A stretch of DNA of 9,498 bases, taken from Spirochaeta sp. (GTDB lineage Bacteria > Spirochaetota > Spirochaetia > UBA9216). The notes under the pieces are model-generated. The model was given only the letters and a program-made list of their open reading frames with translations, ran no database searches and was not told the origin of the DNA. Shown one piece after another: positions 1 through 6,208 of the stretch. The position numbers were made by a program, and so were the translations under genes. Positions within the stretch are counted from its first letter, which is position 1; the number at the start of each line of letters is the position of its first letter. The DNA lies in NCBI GenBank assembly GCA_003454605.1, contig DMKD01000323.1, forward strand, positions 730 to 10,227. The letters are read 5' to 3'.

Positions 1-577
1 ACAGTAGGTACAATAATATTTCACTTCTAGAGTTAACCCCCATCAAACCCCTGAGCTGCAGCTGAAGGCTTGGTATCGTTCTCTGAGGGAAAGTTTTAGA
101 CATTTCTCTGTGTTCAACGGGATTGCGAATAAAACCGTATTCAAGAAAATCAGGATCCCTATCTGTACCTACAGGCATTGGTTTACCAGATTTCAGATAA
201 AACAGGTTAGTTAGTTCACCGTTTGAATCTTTTAGTTCGGCCAAGCTTTTCCATTTCAAATCGGATTTCCGACTATGAATTTCACCTGCAACGGCATTGA
301 TAGTTTGGGAGGATTCAAAGCCTTCTTTTTTCATTAGGACTTTAAGACGCTGTACATTGATAAACCTTTCATTTAAAACCAGCCAATCAAGAATTTCATC
401 AAAAAGACGCTGATCATATCGGGCAATAGAGGCTGAAAACAGTAGCAGCGCTTCCGGATCGATAACCCAATTATCATCGCTGTCGCCATATCCGGCCACT
501 CCAAGTGAGGACCACTGCCGCCAGAGGAACTGCAGCAGAGATTCCAGTAATTCGTCTCTAAAGTTTTGAAGCAACAT
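1..577 (-). CDS. Winged-helix-like partner protein of a nucleotidyltransferase pair (partial, C-terminus off the left edge)
   Basis: An open frame of 192 codons runs from an ATG at 577 (minus strand) to the window edge without a stop. It begins MLLQNFRDELLESLLQFLWR. The start is preceded by AGGATGGGG a few bases upstream and overlaps the end of the nucleotidyltransferase gene by 20 bp, which supports translational coupling. The first two thirds are alpha-helical and rich in Leu and charged residues. The last visible residues (RGLMGVNSRSEILLYLL) resemble the first helices of a winged-helix domain, as in MarR- or AbiEi-like proteins, so the DNA-binding part probably continues outside the window. 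There is no signal peptide or membrane segment, so it should be cytoplasmic. I infer that it acts as regulator or antitoxin for the upstream enzyme-like protein. The family name is not certain. Confidence 0.72.
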   Translation of the reverse strand, partial: MLLQNFRDELLESLLQFLWRQWSSLGVAGYGDSDDNWVIDPEALLLFSASIARYDQRLFDEILDWLVLNERFINVQRLKVLMKKEGFESSQTINAVAGEIHSRKSDLKWKSLAELKDSNGELTNLFYLKSGKPMPVGTDRDPDFLEYGFIRNPVEHREMSKTFPQRTIPSLQLQLRGLMGVNSRSEILLYLL

Positions 578-1142
578 TACCCCATCCTAATTGTGTCAAC
601 ATATCCTTCAGAAGCATAGTATGCTCTTCTGAAACATCATGAGTTTGAGTCCATTTAGCAGCCATCAGAAGTTCGTTATTGCTAGGATTAAGAGCTAAAA
701 GATCTTCAATATGATATCCACCCCTATCAACTGATGCATACAGTTTGAAATGAATCTGATCCAACCTGCCTATAAAATGTACAGTCAAATGTGTTCCGAA
801 ACTTCTTTCAATAAGTCTACTCTCAAAGTCTTTGGGTAATCCCATTCTGAATAAATCAGCAGGACCGATATTCAACCAGTCTTCAGGAAGGTTTAATGTA
901 TTTGATACAACCGCCGCCGCATCAATTAAAAAAGCAGGCATAGGATCTGGATCGAAAAGTCCTGAATCGTCTTTTAAAGCAAGAATATCAACATCTTTAG
1001 TAGTACGCGAAACCAGTTTAGTCGTAATCAATGCAGAACCTCCGCAAACAACAATTTCTATAGGCGCACCATCTGATGTACGGATTCTGCTCTCAAGAAG
1101 AGTGAGTGCTTCATTTAATTTATCATCGTCAAACAACTTCAT
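558..1142 (-). CDS. Nucleotidyltransferase-fold protein (DUF6036/AbiEii-like), putative toxin or modifying enzyme
   Basis: This 194-residue protein carries the polymerase-beta-like nucleotidyltransferase signature: GGSAL at 34-38 followed by TKDVDIL, with metal-binding Asp50 and Asp52. A downstream block, RLDQIHFKLYA (126-136), resembles the substrate-binding helix of AbiEii/DUF6036 proteins. A C-terminal segment (DLLALNP at 147-153, then AAKW at 161-164 and THDVS) is typical of stand-alone members of this group. It is cytoplasmic, with no signal or membrane segment. It is the first gene of a two-gene unit, and its last 20 bp overlap the start of the helix-rich partner gene. A modest SD (AGGGG) lies 11-12 bases before the ATG. 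Known relatives transfer nucleotides to tRNA or proteins and act in toxin-antitoxin or abortive-infection modules. Here that role is inference, and the gene order (enzyme first) is opposite to classical abiEi-abiEii. Confidence 0.78.
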   Translation of the reverse strand: MKLFDDDKLNEALTLLESRIRTSDGAPIEIVVCGGSALITTKLVSRTTKDVDILALKDDSGLFDPDPMPAFLIDAAAVVSNTLNLPEDWLNIGPADLFRMGLPKDFESRLIERSFGTHLTVHFIGRLDQIHFKLYASVDRGGYHIEDLLALNPSNNELLMAAKWTQTHDVSEEHTMLLKDMLTQLGWGNVASKL

Positions 1143-1434
1143 TATTACGTTATACCCCTATTTAATATTGCTACAACTTAATAATAACACATATTTCTGG
1201 TTCTACAAGAGAAGATTCAGGATATTTTAATTAAATTTAATCCTGTTTTACCGAGTCTCGGGATACCATTCATATAACTCCTCTTATCCCGCAGTTATCC
1301 CTTTTGAATATAACATCTTCAATACCAGCACATCCCAATAGCGGCATAACAAGCACCAGTCTGCCACTTCGGAATTATACTCCTCGCGATATATTTCTAC
1401 AATTAACATTTCAACTTTCGTGTGTGACACCGAA
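1143..1434. other. Intergenic stretch without a convincing gene
   Basis: This 292-bp gap lies between the GxxExxY gene and the nucleotidyltransferase gene. It holds the weak promoter above and an AT-rich imperfect palindrome bounded by CAGGAT (1218-1223) and ATCCTG (1240-1245). A small inverted repeat CCGAG-t-CTCGG lies at about 1251-1261. No hairpin followed by a T-run is visible, so I cannot place a rho-independent terminator for the GxxExxY gene. Two small minus-strand frames here are not convincing. Confidence 0.55.
1181..1208 (-). promoter_or_regulatory. Possible promoter of the nucleotidyltransferase/winged-helix unit
   Basis: On the minus strand, TTGTAG (1203-1208) and TATTAT (1181-1186) are separated by 16 bp, about 40 bp upstream of the ATG at 1142. 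The -10 matches consensus at 5/6 positions and the -35 at 3/6. The region is AT-rich, so a chance match is possible. Confidence 0.3.
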
Positions 1435-1806
1435 TTACACAACAAAGCGCCTCCATACGACCCTTTCATTATGAAAGTTAATTAGATACCCGATTGAAAC
1501 CCCAGAAAGCCTCAGGTAGTTGATGAGTTGTGCCTCCATTGCAGGACTTAGCTTAGTTACCGATTTAAGCTCTAAAATCACTTTGCCATCGACTACCATA
1601 TCAGCTACATATGCACCTGCAAGCTCACCCCGGTAATAAACCGGATATACATGCTGGCGGCTTATAGCTAAGCCCATATGCTTAAACTCTATTACCAGAG
1701 CCCCCTCATAGGCCGATTCTAAAAGACCCGGACCAAGAGAATTATGTACTGAGAAAACAGCACCCAAAACCTGATTAGATAAATCTTTTTCAATAATTAC
1801 TGACAT
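1435..1806 (-). CDS. GxxExxY family protein (PD-(D/E)XK nuclease-like)
   Basis: This is a 123-residue protein starting MSVIIEKDLSNQVLGAVFSV. The frame stays open 11 codons further upstream, but the ATG at 1806 has a perfect AGGAGG six bases before it (1813-1818), so I take this start. The family-defining motif appears as GPGLLESAYE. A PD-(D/E)XK-like core follows: an Asp in VADMVVDGK, then ELK in VILELKSV. The C-terminal YLINFHNERV block is also characteristic. Length fits the family (about 120-130). The protein is cytoplasmic with no membrane segment. GxxExxY proteins are widespread and often multicopy in spirochaetes, planctomycetes and Bacteroidetes. Their biochemical function is not established; nuclease activity is inferred from the fold. 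No functional neighbour is evident, and the surrounding repeats suggest a mobile or recently acquired locus. Confidence 0.9.
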   Translation of the reverse strand: MSVIIEKDLSNQVLGAVFSVHNSLGPGLLESAYEGALVIEFKHMGLAISRQHVYPVYYRGELAGAYVADMVVDGKVILELKSVTKLSPAMEAQLINYLRLSGVSIGYLINFHNERVVWRRFVV

Positions 1807-1817
1807 ATGCAGCCTCC

Positions 1818-1835
1818 TGTTTTTATATAAAAACA
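1818..1835. repeat. 18-bp perfect palindrome abutting the GxxExxY ribosome binding site
   Basis: TGTTTTTATATAAAAACA is self-complementary over all 18 bp. Its minus-strand 3' end touches the AGGAGG of the GxxExxY gene. As RNA it could form an A/U-rich stem next to the SD; as DNA it could be a protein-binding site. Its role is unknown. Confidence 0.6.
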
Positions 1836-1919
1836 ACAAGCTCGCAGCAACGAGTTCTCAAGGGTTTTAAACGGCAAAGCCGTTTAAAATTTAGCTTGTC
1901 CTTGAAAACGAGGAGCGAG
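1836..1919. repeat. Nested inverted repeats with a strong central hairpin
   Basis: The centre is a perfect 11-bp stem, TTTTAAACGGC (1865-1875) and GCCGTTTAAAA (1879-1889), with a 3-nt AAA loop. Outside it, ACAAGCT (1836-1842) pairs with AGCTTGT (1893-1899), TCAAGG (1858-1863) with CCTTGA (1900-1905), and CTCGC (1841-1845) with GCGAG (1915-1919). ACGAG occurs on both sides in direct orientation. These pairings partly exclude each other, so alternative folds are possible. The element sits in the leader of the GxxExxY gene. The central stem lacks a T-run after it, so a terminator is possible but not clear. A dispersed palindromic repeat is the other reading. Confidence 0.65.
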
Positions 1920-1989
1920 AGGTAAAATTAAATAAAACCTGAGGATGAACATGATGAAGGATCATAGAGAGTAGATTTGAAGAATTGCT

Positions 1990-2166
1990 AACCACAGATG
2001 AAGAAGATAGCCACTTATATTTTTTTGCTTAGCCTTACCTTCAAATACAGATCATCAAAAAGCTTTTCAGTTACCACAAAGCTTTATAAGAAGTAAATAA
2101 GGAAGGCAGCTGCACCATATTTTCAAGACTTCTCTTTCATCTTCTTAATCTTCTTAATCAGTGGTT
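1990..2166. repeat. Inverted pair of GATTAAGAA-type repeats bounding about 130 bp
   Basis: AACCACAGATGAAGAAGAT (1990-2008, plus strand) matches, at 17 of 19 positions, the reverse complement of 2148-2166, which reads AACCACTGATTAAGAAGAT on the minus strand. The right-hand copy continues as a period-9 array (GATTAAGAA twice, then GATGAAAGA) to about 2131. Together they form long, imperfect terminal inverted repeats around a gene-free segment. Short AACCAC..GATTAA-type repeats are, from memory, commonly seen near GxxExxY genes. Whether this is a non-autonomous mobile element is inference. Confidence 0.55.
2057..2085 (-). terminator. Weak terminator-like hairpin downstream of the pyrophosphatase gene
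   Basis: On the minus strand, AAAGCTTT (2078-2085) is followed by an 11-base spacer and a second AAAGCTTT (2059-2066) that continues into two more T's. The 8-bp stem is A/T-rich with only one G-C pair step at its centre, and it lies about 100 bp past the stop codon. It may end transcription of the pyrophosphatase gene, but it is a weak example. Confidence 0.25.
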
Positions 2167-2188
2167 CAATAACCTTCTTCATCAGAAC

Positions 2189-3829
2189 TCAGATAGTCTT
2201 CAGCTCTTCCACAACCCTCAGGAGCTCAGGCAGCAGCTGCTTCTTCCTTGAGAGAATACCAGGCAGCTCGAAAAGATTATCGCTGAGTTTCTTATAGACA
2301 AGCAGGGTCTCAGCCTTCGGCATATCCGTTGTAAGCAGAACTGAGTTTTCCTTTATAACATCGGTCACCAGAAGCATAGCCCAGTCCAGACGACGCAGTT
2401 TCGCCGCCCTTTCAAGCTCAGCAATCAGCTCGTCCTTGAGCCTGTTAACACCGTCCAGATTAATAACCTCAGCCTGGCCGACACCGAAACTAATACCGCT
2501 TTCGCTGTACTCCTTGAAATCAGCTACTATCAACTGGGCTGGAGGAGTGCTGTCTACGACTGCAGAGTTCGCGAAAATCTGCTGACCGTATTCTTCAACC
2601 GTACAGCCGCATATCTCTGCCAGTTTCCCGGCAGTATCACAGTCCTCGGCAGTTGTAGTCGGTGACTTCAGAATAACCGTATCAGAGAGAATACCCGCCA
2701 GCAGCAGCATTGCCGTTACCCTGCTGACCTCAATTGATGCCGCCTCAAAATGACTAAAAATAATTGTACAGGTGGAGCCGACCGGCCTGATATTCATGTA
2801 GATTGGGGTTTTTGTGGGTTGAGGAGATACCCTGTGGTGGTCTACGATCTCGACTATCTCCGCCTGCTCGGCGCCCGTGACTGATTGTGATGATTCGTTA
2901 TGGTCAACAAGAATCAGTTTACGAAGAGGTTTTTCGATGAAACAGCGCCTGGTCACAATGCCGGTGAAACTATCGCCGGTAAACACCGGAAGTCCGCGGT
3001 AGGTTGAATTAACCAGCATGTTTTTTGCGTCATCGAAGCCGGAGTCCGAGTGAATAATCTCAGGCTCGGTATTCATTATTTCTTTCACCGGAGCACTGAG
3101 ACGCAAAAGCCTGATTGTTTCGGCCGTATCAGCCTTTGAGATAAAGACAGTTCCATCATAATTGTCAAAATCAATCGGCAGCTGAGCGTCATCAACGCCG
3201 GTTAAAATTATTGCCGGGAATTCATTTTCAATGGCGAAGGTTATCAGATCTTCACGAAGACCAACGACAAGTACCGGTTTTTCGGGTTTCAGTGCTTCTA
3301 TACGCTCGCGGCTCACCTCGATAGGCATGGCACCTGTCATTATGGGAGCTGAGAATTCTGAATCGACACCTCGCTTATAGAAAAAGCCGGGTAATACGTT
3401 CTGGAAATTATTTATTCTTAATCGGTAAACGGGACGCTTTCCGAGGTTTTCAGAAATCAGAAAACCGCTTATCTGATGAATTGAAATAATTCCCTTGAAA
3501 TCCAGCCCGTCCTGAAACACTGGAATACAGCTGATATTCTGTTCATCGAGGACTTTGATTGCATTGAAGACCGGCTCATTGATATCAAGGCTGACAATAT
3601 CGCGCCTTGTTACATCCGCAACCTTAGGGCTTACATCTTTAACAAAGACCGGCGGCTTTACTCCTGCCGACTTAAATGCTGCTTTTGTCTGATTGTTCAA
3701 ATTTCCGCAGCGCACGGGAATATAGTTGTTATTTTTATCTGTTTTATTTTTAAACTCTGCATAGCAGTATGCCGCGCAGACAGAATCCATATCTGGGTTA
3801 CGATGTCCGGTAATAATTATATCTGTCAT
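2189..3829 (-). CDS. ppaC: CBS/DRTGG-regulated manganese-dependent inorganic pyrophosphatase (family II)
   Basis: This 546-residue enzyme hydrolyses pyrophosphate to phosphate in the cytoplasm, pulling biosynthetic reactions forward. The DHH-phosphoesterase half is split by a regulatory insert. GHRNPDMDS (8-16) supplies metal ligands His9, Asp13 and Asp15. A first CBS motif spans about 71-125, a DRTGG-like domain about 130-240, and a second CBS motif about 246-300. The catalytic fold then resumes with VDHNE (308-312), DHH (330-332), GST (351-353) and LSDT with Asp383. The C-terminal DHHA2 domain carries the substrate-binding SRKKQ (527-531). Plain family II enzymes are about 310 residues; the longer form with CBS-DRTGG-CBS is known in clostridia and some diderms, where AMP inhibits and ATP or diadenosine polyphosphates activate. 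It is transcribed away from the YhhN gene and appears monocistronic. No SD precedes the ATG. Confidence 0.95.
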   Translation of the reverse strand: MTDIIITGHRNPDMDSVCAAYCYAEFKNKTDKNNNYIPVRCGNLNNQTKAAFKSAGVKPPVFVKDVSPKVADVTRRDIVSLDINEPVFNAIKVLDEQNISCIPVFQDGLDFKGIISIHQISGFLISENLGKRPVYRLRINNFQNVLPGFFYKRGVDSEFSAPIMTGAMPIEVSRERIEALKPEKPVLVVGLREDLITFAIENEFPAIILTGVDDAQLPIDFDNYDGTVFISKADTAETIRLLRLSAPVKEIMNTEPEIIHSDSGFDDAKNMLVNSTYRGLPVFTGDSFTGIVTRRCFIEKPLRKLILVDHNESSQSVTGAEQAEIVEIVDHHRVSPQPTKTPIYMNIRPVGSTCTIIFSHFEAASIEVSRVTAMLLLAGILSDTVILKSPTTTAEDCDTAGKLAEICGCTVEEYGQQIFANSAVVDSTPPAQLIVADFKEYSESGISFGVGQAEVINLDGVNRLKDELIAELERAAKLRRLDWAMLLVTDVIKENSVLLTTDMPKAETLLVYKKLSDNLFELPGILSRKKQLLPELLRVVEELKTI

Positions 3830-3836
3830 TGAGAAA

Positions 3837-3865
3837 ATTATACCGGCATAACCCTTCAGAGTCTA
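3837..3865 (-). promoter_or_regulatory. Promoter of the pyrophosphatase gene, placing the start of transcription at the start codon
   Basis: On the minus strand, TAGACT (3860-3865, 4/6 match) and a perfect TATAAT (3837-3842) are spaced by 17 bp. The usual start point, about 7 bases on, falls at or one base before the ATG at 3829. With no SD present, this suggests a leaderless transcript. Confidence 0.55.
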
Positions 3866-3922
3866 TAGAATTAATTAATGTGCGTGACCTCAACTCCGCT
3901 CACAATCCTGTTTTAATCATTA

Positions 3923-3952
3923 TTGGCGTAATCTGAATAATCATGCTATTTT
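3923..3952 (+). promoter_or_regulatory. Probable promoter of the YhhN gene
   Basis: TTGGCG (3923-3928) and TATTTT (3947-3952) are spaced by 18 bp. A clear SD (AAGGAT) precedes the ATG at 3974, giving a short leader. The elements match consensus moderately. Confidence 0.4.
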
Positions 3953-3973
3953 ATCTGTAAATAAGGATGAATT

Positions 3974-4558
3974 ATGACATTACATAAATTTAAAATGATC
4001 ACAAAACCCTTCTGGGTACCTACCATCACCCTGATTTATTATTCTATGGCTGCGGTAATTAATCCGTTAATAATTACCGCCCTGATCTTCGGCTGGATTG
4101 GTGATCTTCTGCTCATGCGGGGCAGAAAGCGCTGGTTTGTCGCCGGAGCTTTCTCCTTCCTGATAGGACATCTTTTTTATATCTATGTTTTCATCTCTAG
4201 CGCCGGAGGACTGCAAATTTTCCTGCAGCATCCTGTTCTGTCAGGTATCCTTCTGCTACCCTATATCGGATTCATAATCTATTTTAAACGTCTGCTGGGG
4301 CAGAATGTGAGTTCGGTTCTTATTGCTGCGGGATTTTATCTTTCGATACTGATGCTGATGAGTTACACATCTCTGCTCCGGGTTTGGACGGTATCAACAT
4401 CCTCCTTCCTGCTTACTTTCAGCGGAACAATACTATTTATCATATCTGATTCACTGATTGGTTACCGCAACTTCAAGCGGAAATTCAAGGGAATTGGTGT
4501 CGTTATTGTGGTGACCTATATCTCAGCCCAGCTGCTGATTATCGGCGGTCTCGTATAA
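3974..4558 (+). CDS. YhhN/TMEM86 family membrane protein (putative lysoplasmalogenase)
   Basis: This 194-residue integral membrane protein has about eight hydrophobic segments and short polar loops. Family landmarks are visible in order: TKP (10-12), GWIGDLLLM (40-48, Gly43-Asp44), the GAFSFLIGHLFY block (58-69, His66), FSGTILFIISDSLIGY (149-164, Ser158-Asp159) and VVTYISAQLLI (179-189). The conserved Asp/His positions across membrane segments fit the family. Animal TMEM86 members cleave the vinyl-ether bond of lysoplasmalogens; bacterial members are assigned that role mainly by homology, so the substrate here is inferred. AAGGAT lies five bases before the ATG. It is divergent from the pyrophosphatase gene, and its last 20 bp overlap the end of the NUDIX gene on the other strand. 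Confidence 0.88.
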   Translation: MTLHKFKMITKPFWVPTITLIYYSMAAVINPLIITALIFGWIGDLLLMRGRKRWFVAGAFSFLIGHLFYIYVFISSAGGLQIFLQHPVLSGILLLPYIGFIIYFKRLLGQNVSSVLIAAGFYLSILMLMSYTSLLRVWTVSTSSFLLTFSGTILFIISDSLIGYRNFKRKFKGIGVVIVVTYISAQLLIIGGLV

Positions 4559-5060
4559 AACCCAAATACCGATCCAGCTCATCAAGAAAATTCGGTGTGA
4601 ATATTGAGTCATTTGTTTTTGCCTCGGTTTCCCTGATCTCATCGATCGACCAGAATCGGCCATCGTCTATCTCTGACTCCTGAATTGTAACAGGACCGTC
4701 CCAGGTTATCCGGAATGAAGAAACATACTCCGATTCAAAATTATTAGAGTGCAGATATTTATAAAGATATTCAAATAATTCCACACCGGCCGTAATTCCT
4801 AACTCTTCAGCAGTTTCACGCACCGCAGCACCTGGATAATCCTCACCTGCGTCAACATGTCCGCCGACTGACGTGTCCCATTTCCCCGGCTGCACAATCT
4901 TATTCATCGCCCTCTTCTGAAGATACAGCTCACCTGCTGAATTGAATACAAGAACATGAGCAACACGGTGAATAAGTTTGGGATTGCCGTGTACTTCACT
5001 TCGTAAAGCCCTTCCTATTTTATTATCATCTTTGTCTACTAAGTCGAAATTCTCGGACAT
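4539..5060 (-). CDS. NUDIX hydrolase, YfcD / isopentenyl-diphosphate-isomerase-like
   Basis: This 173-residue protein carries a perfect Nudix box (GX5EX7REUXEEXGU) from Gly67 to Ile89, with catalytic REXXEE at 81-86. The N-terminus (DLVDKDDNKIGRALRSEVH) and HRVAHVLVFN followed by LQKR match the subgroup around E. coli YfcD, which resembles isopentenyl diphosphate isomerase. The trailing FWSIDEI block is also typical. Such enzymes hydrolyse nucleoside diphosphate-linked substrates with Mg2+; the true substrate is unknown, and isomerase activity is unlikely on sequence alone. The protein is cytoplasmic. AAAGGA precedes the ATG with normal spacing, and its own promoter is visible, so it is probably monocistronic. 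Its 3' end overlaps the YhhN gene tail to tail. Confidence 0.92.
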   Translation of the reverse strand: MSENFDLVDKDDNKIGRALRSEVHGNPKLIHRVAHVLVFNSAGELYLQKRAMNKIVQPGKWDTSVGGHVDAGEDYPGAAVRETAEELGITAGVELFEYLYKYLHSNNFESEYVSSFRITWDGPVTIQESEIDDGRFWSIDEIRETEAKTNDSIFTPNFLDELDRYLGFIRDRR

Positions 5061-5086
5061 TGTTTTTCCTTTAGAATTTTGATTCT

Positions 5087-5115
5087 ATTTTAATCTATTA
5101 CCCTGTTTTCGTAAA
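5087..5115 (-). promoter_or_regulatory. Promoter of the NUDIX gene
   Basis: On the minus strand, TTTACG (5110-5115, 4/6) and TAAAAT (5087-5092, 5/6) are spaced by 17 bp. The expected start gives a leader of about 20 bases that contains the AAAGGA SD. Confidence 0.5.
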
Positions 5116-5242
5116 TGTTTGCCGAAAACCTATGCGGTAGCTATTACTTCATTTTTATTCATATCCCCTTGAAGTTTACCCCGATACTTAACATAGTGAA
5201 TTATTAAATAACTATTTCAATGCAGTACTTTATCCAGAAACA

Positions 5243-6208
5243 TTGAAATCTGCAGCTGATTATCTTGCAGCCATCGATGATAATGAAAAATACAAGCCTG
5301 AGTGGGTTGAAGAGAATCGTAACGATAAAGAATGGAACGCTGCCTATTCAACACAAATGAATCTTTTCAGAATCCGCAGACTCAAACTGATAGGTGATCT
5401 GAATATAAATTTTCCCGATGCTCCCGAACTTGAAGATCTTCTGCTGTCCCGCTTCGACGACAACGAGGTTGTCTGGCAGAAAGATTTCATCGAAGAGATA
5501 AAGGCCTACGAAGTAAAATATAATAACGCCCCGCAAAACATTGAAAAAGCCTGGTACTACTATTATGACGGCATAATCGGTCGAAATTACCGGAAGGCTG
5601 ATCCTATCCTCGGGGTACTTAACGACTTCGACAGCCGGTATCCGGAGAGTGAATATGCTGAAGAGCTTTATACAAAGGCTATGCACTACCTGAATAATAC
5701 TCCCGCTCTCGACGCCCTAACGCAAACAATTTTGACCCGTTTTCCTGATGGCCAGACAGCACAGAGAGCTCTGGCCCAGCAGAGCATTAAAGCTCTGGAA
5801 GGCAGAGAGTTTAAACTTATATTCAAGGATGTAATTTCAGATCGGAAAATCAATATATCCGATTGGCGAGGCAGGGTCGTTGTTGTTGATTTTTGGGCAA
5901 CCTGGTGTGGCCCATGCGTTGGTGAAATACCAAAAATGAAGAATATATATTCAAAATATCATTCACGCGGTGTGGAATTCGTCGGAATTAGCCTTGATCA
6001 CGAAGAAAAAACACTCCGGGATTTCTGTATTAAAAATAGTATTCCATGGCCGCAATACTGCACTGAAGGCGGAAACGGCGACCCGGGCTTTGATGAAAAA
6101 TGGGGCATTACAGGAATCCCTACAATTTTTATCCTTGATAAACAGGGACGTGTACACTCAGTAGAAGCCCGCGGGCGTGTTGAGGAGCTGATAGATGAGC
6201 TTTTATAA
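5243..6208 (+). CDS. TlpA-like thioredoxin-fold protein with N-terminal helical domain
   Basis: The C-terminal part (about 188-321) is a TlpA/ResA-type thioredoxin domain. It has VVVDFWATWCGPC with redox Cys222 and Cys225, EIPKMKNIY after it, GVEFVGISLD, and the cis-proline loop GIPTIFILDKQG (Pro293). The N-terminal part (about 1-185) is helical, rich in aromatic and charged residues, and repeat-like; I do not recognise a family. Relatives act outside the cytoplasm as thiol-disulfide reductases and carry an export signal, but none is visible here. The only possible start after the upstream stop at 5189-5191 is a TTG at 5243, and it has no SD. Coding-like residues (NAVLYPETLKSAADYL) continue in frame upstream of that TTG. 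The annotated start is therefore doubtful. The gene overlaps the next one by 14 bp. Confidence 0.85.
   Translation: MKSAADYLAAIDDNEKYKPEWVEENRNDKEWNAAYSTQMNLFRIRRLKLIGDLNINFPDAPELEDLLLSRFDDNEVVWQKDFIEEIKAYEVKYNNAPQNIEKAWYYYYDGIIGRNYRKADPILGVLNDFDSRYPESEYAEELYTKAMHYLNNTPALDALTQTILTRFPDGQTAQRALAQQSIKALEGREFKLIFKDVISDRKINISDWRGRVVVVDFWATWCGPCVGEIPKMKNIYSKYHSRGVEFVGISLDHEEKTLRDFCIKNSIPWPQYCTEGGNGDPGFDEKWGITGIPTIFILDKQGRVHSVEARGRVEELIDELL
6182..6187 (+). promoter_or_regulatory. Ribosome binding site deciding the DsbD-alpha-like start
   Basis: GAGGAG lies inside the end of the thioredoxin gene, seven bases before the ATG at 6195. It fixes the start and implies translational coupling. Confidence 0.7.

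Larger units (their letters stand above)
1922..2188. other. Intergenic region between pyrophosphatase and GxxExxY genes
   Basis: No open frame of note lies here. Apart from the inverted GATTAAGAA-type repeats, the stretch is AT-rich with purine-rich and pyrimidine-rich patches. It separates two genes on the minus strand. Confidence 0.6.

Noticed and set aside
832..1230. A 132-codon plus-strand frame opposite the nucleotidyltransferase gene
   Set aside because: Antisense shadow of a gene with clear family motifs; serine-rich low-quality composition.
1217..1273. An 18-residue minus-strand frame (MNGIPRLGKTGLNLIKIS) with GAGGAG four bases before the ATG
   Set aside because: The SD is decent, but the frame is very short and unrecognised, and the spacing is tight; not enough to call a gene.
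1284..1469. A 61-codon minus-strand frame overlapping the end of the GxxExxY gene
   Set aside because: No SD before its ATG, no recognisable family, and its first part lies inside the GxxExxY coding sequence in another frame.
1822..1850. Promoter-like TTGCTG-17 bp-TATAAA before the GxxExxY gene (minus strand)
   Set aside because: Its start point would fall inside the AGGAGG, removing the SD from the transcript. The TATAAA is part of the 18-bp palindrome.
5115..5206. Short plus-strand frame from ATG 5115 that might have been the lost signal peptide of the thioredoxin
   Set aside because: It lacks a basic N-terminus and a continuous hydrophobic core and stops before the thioredoxin frame.
5169..5218. 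Promoter-like elements (TTGAAG, TTAACA) upstream of the thioredoxin gene
   Set aside because: No -10 of reasonable quality at the right distance from either.
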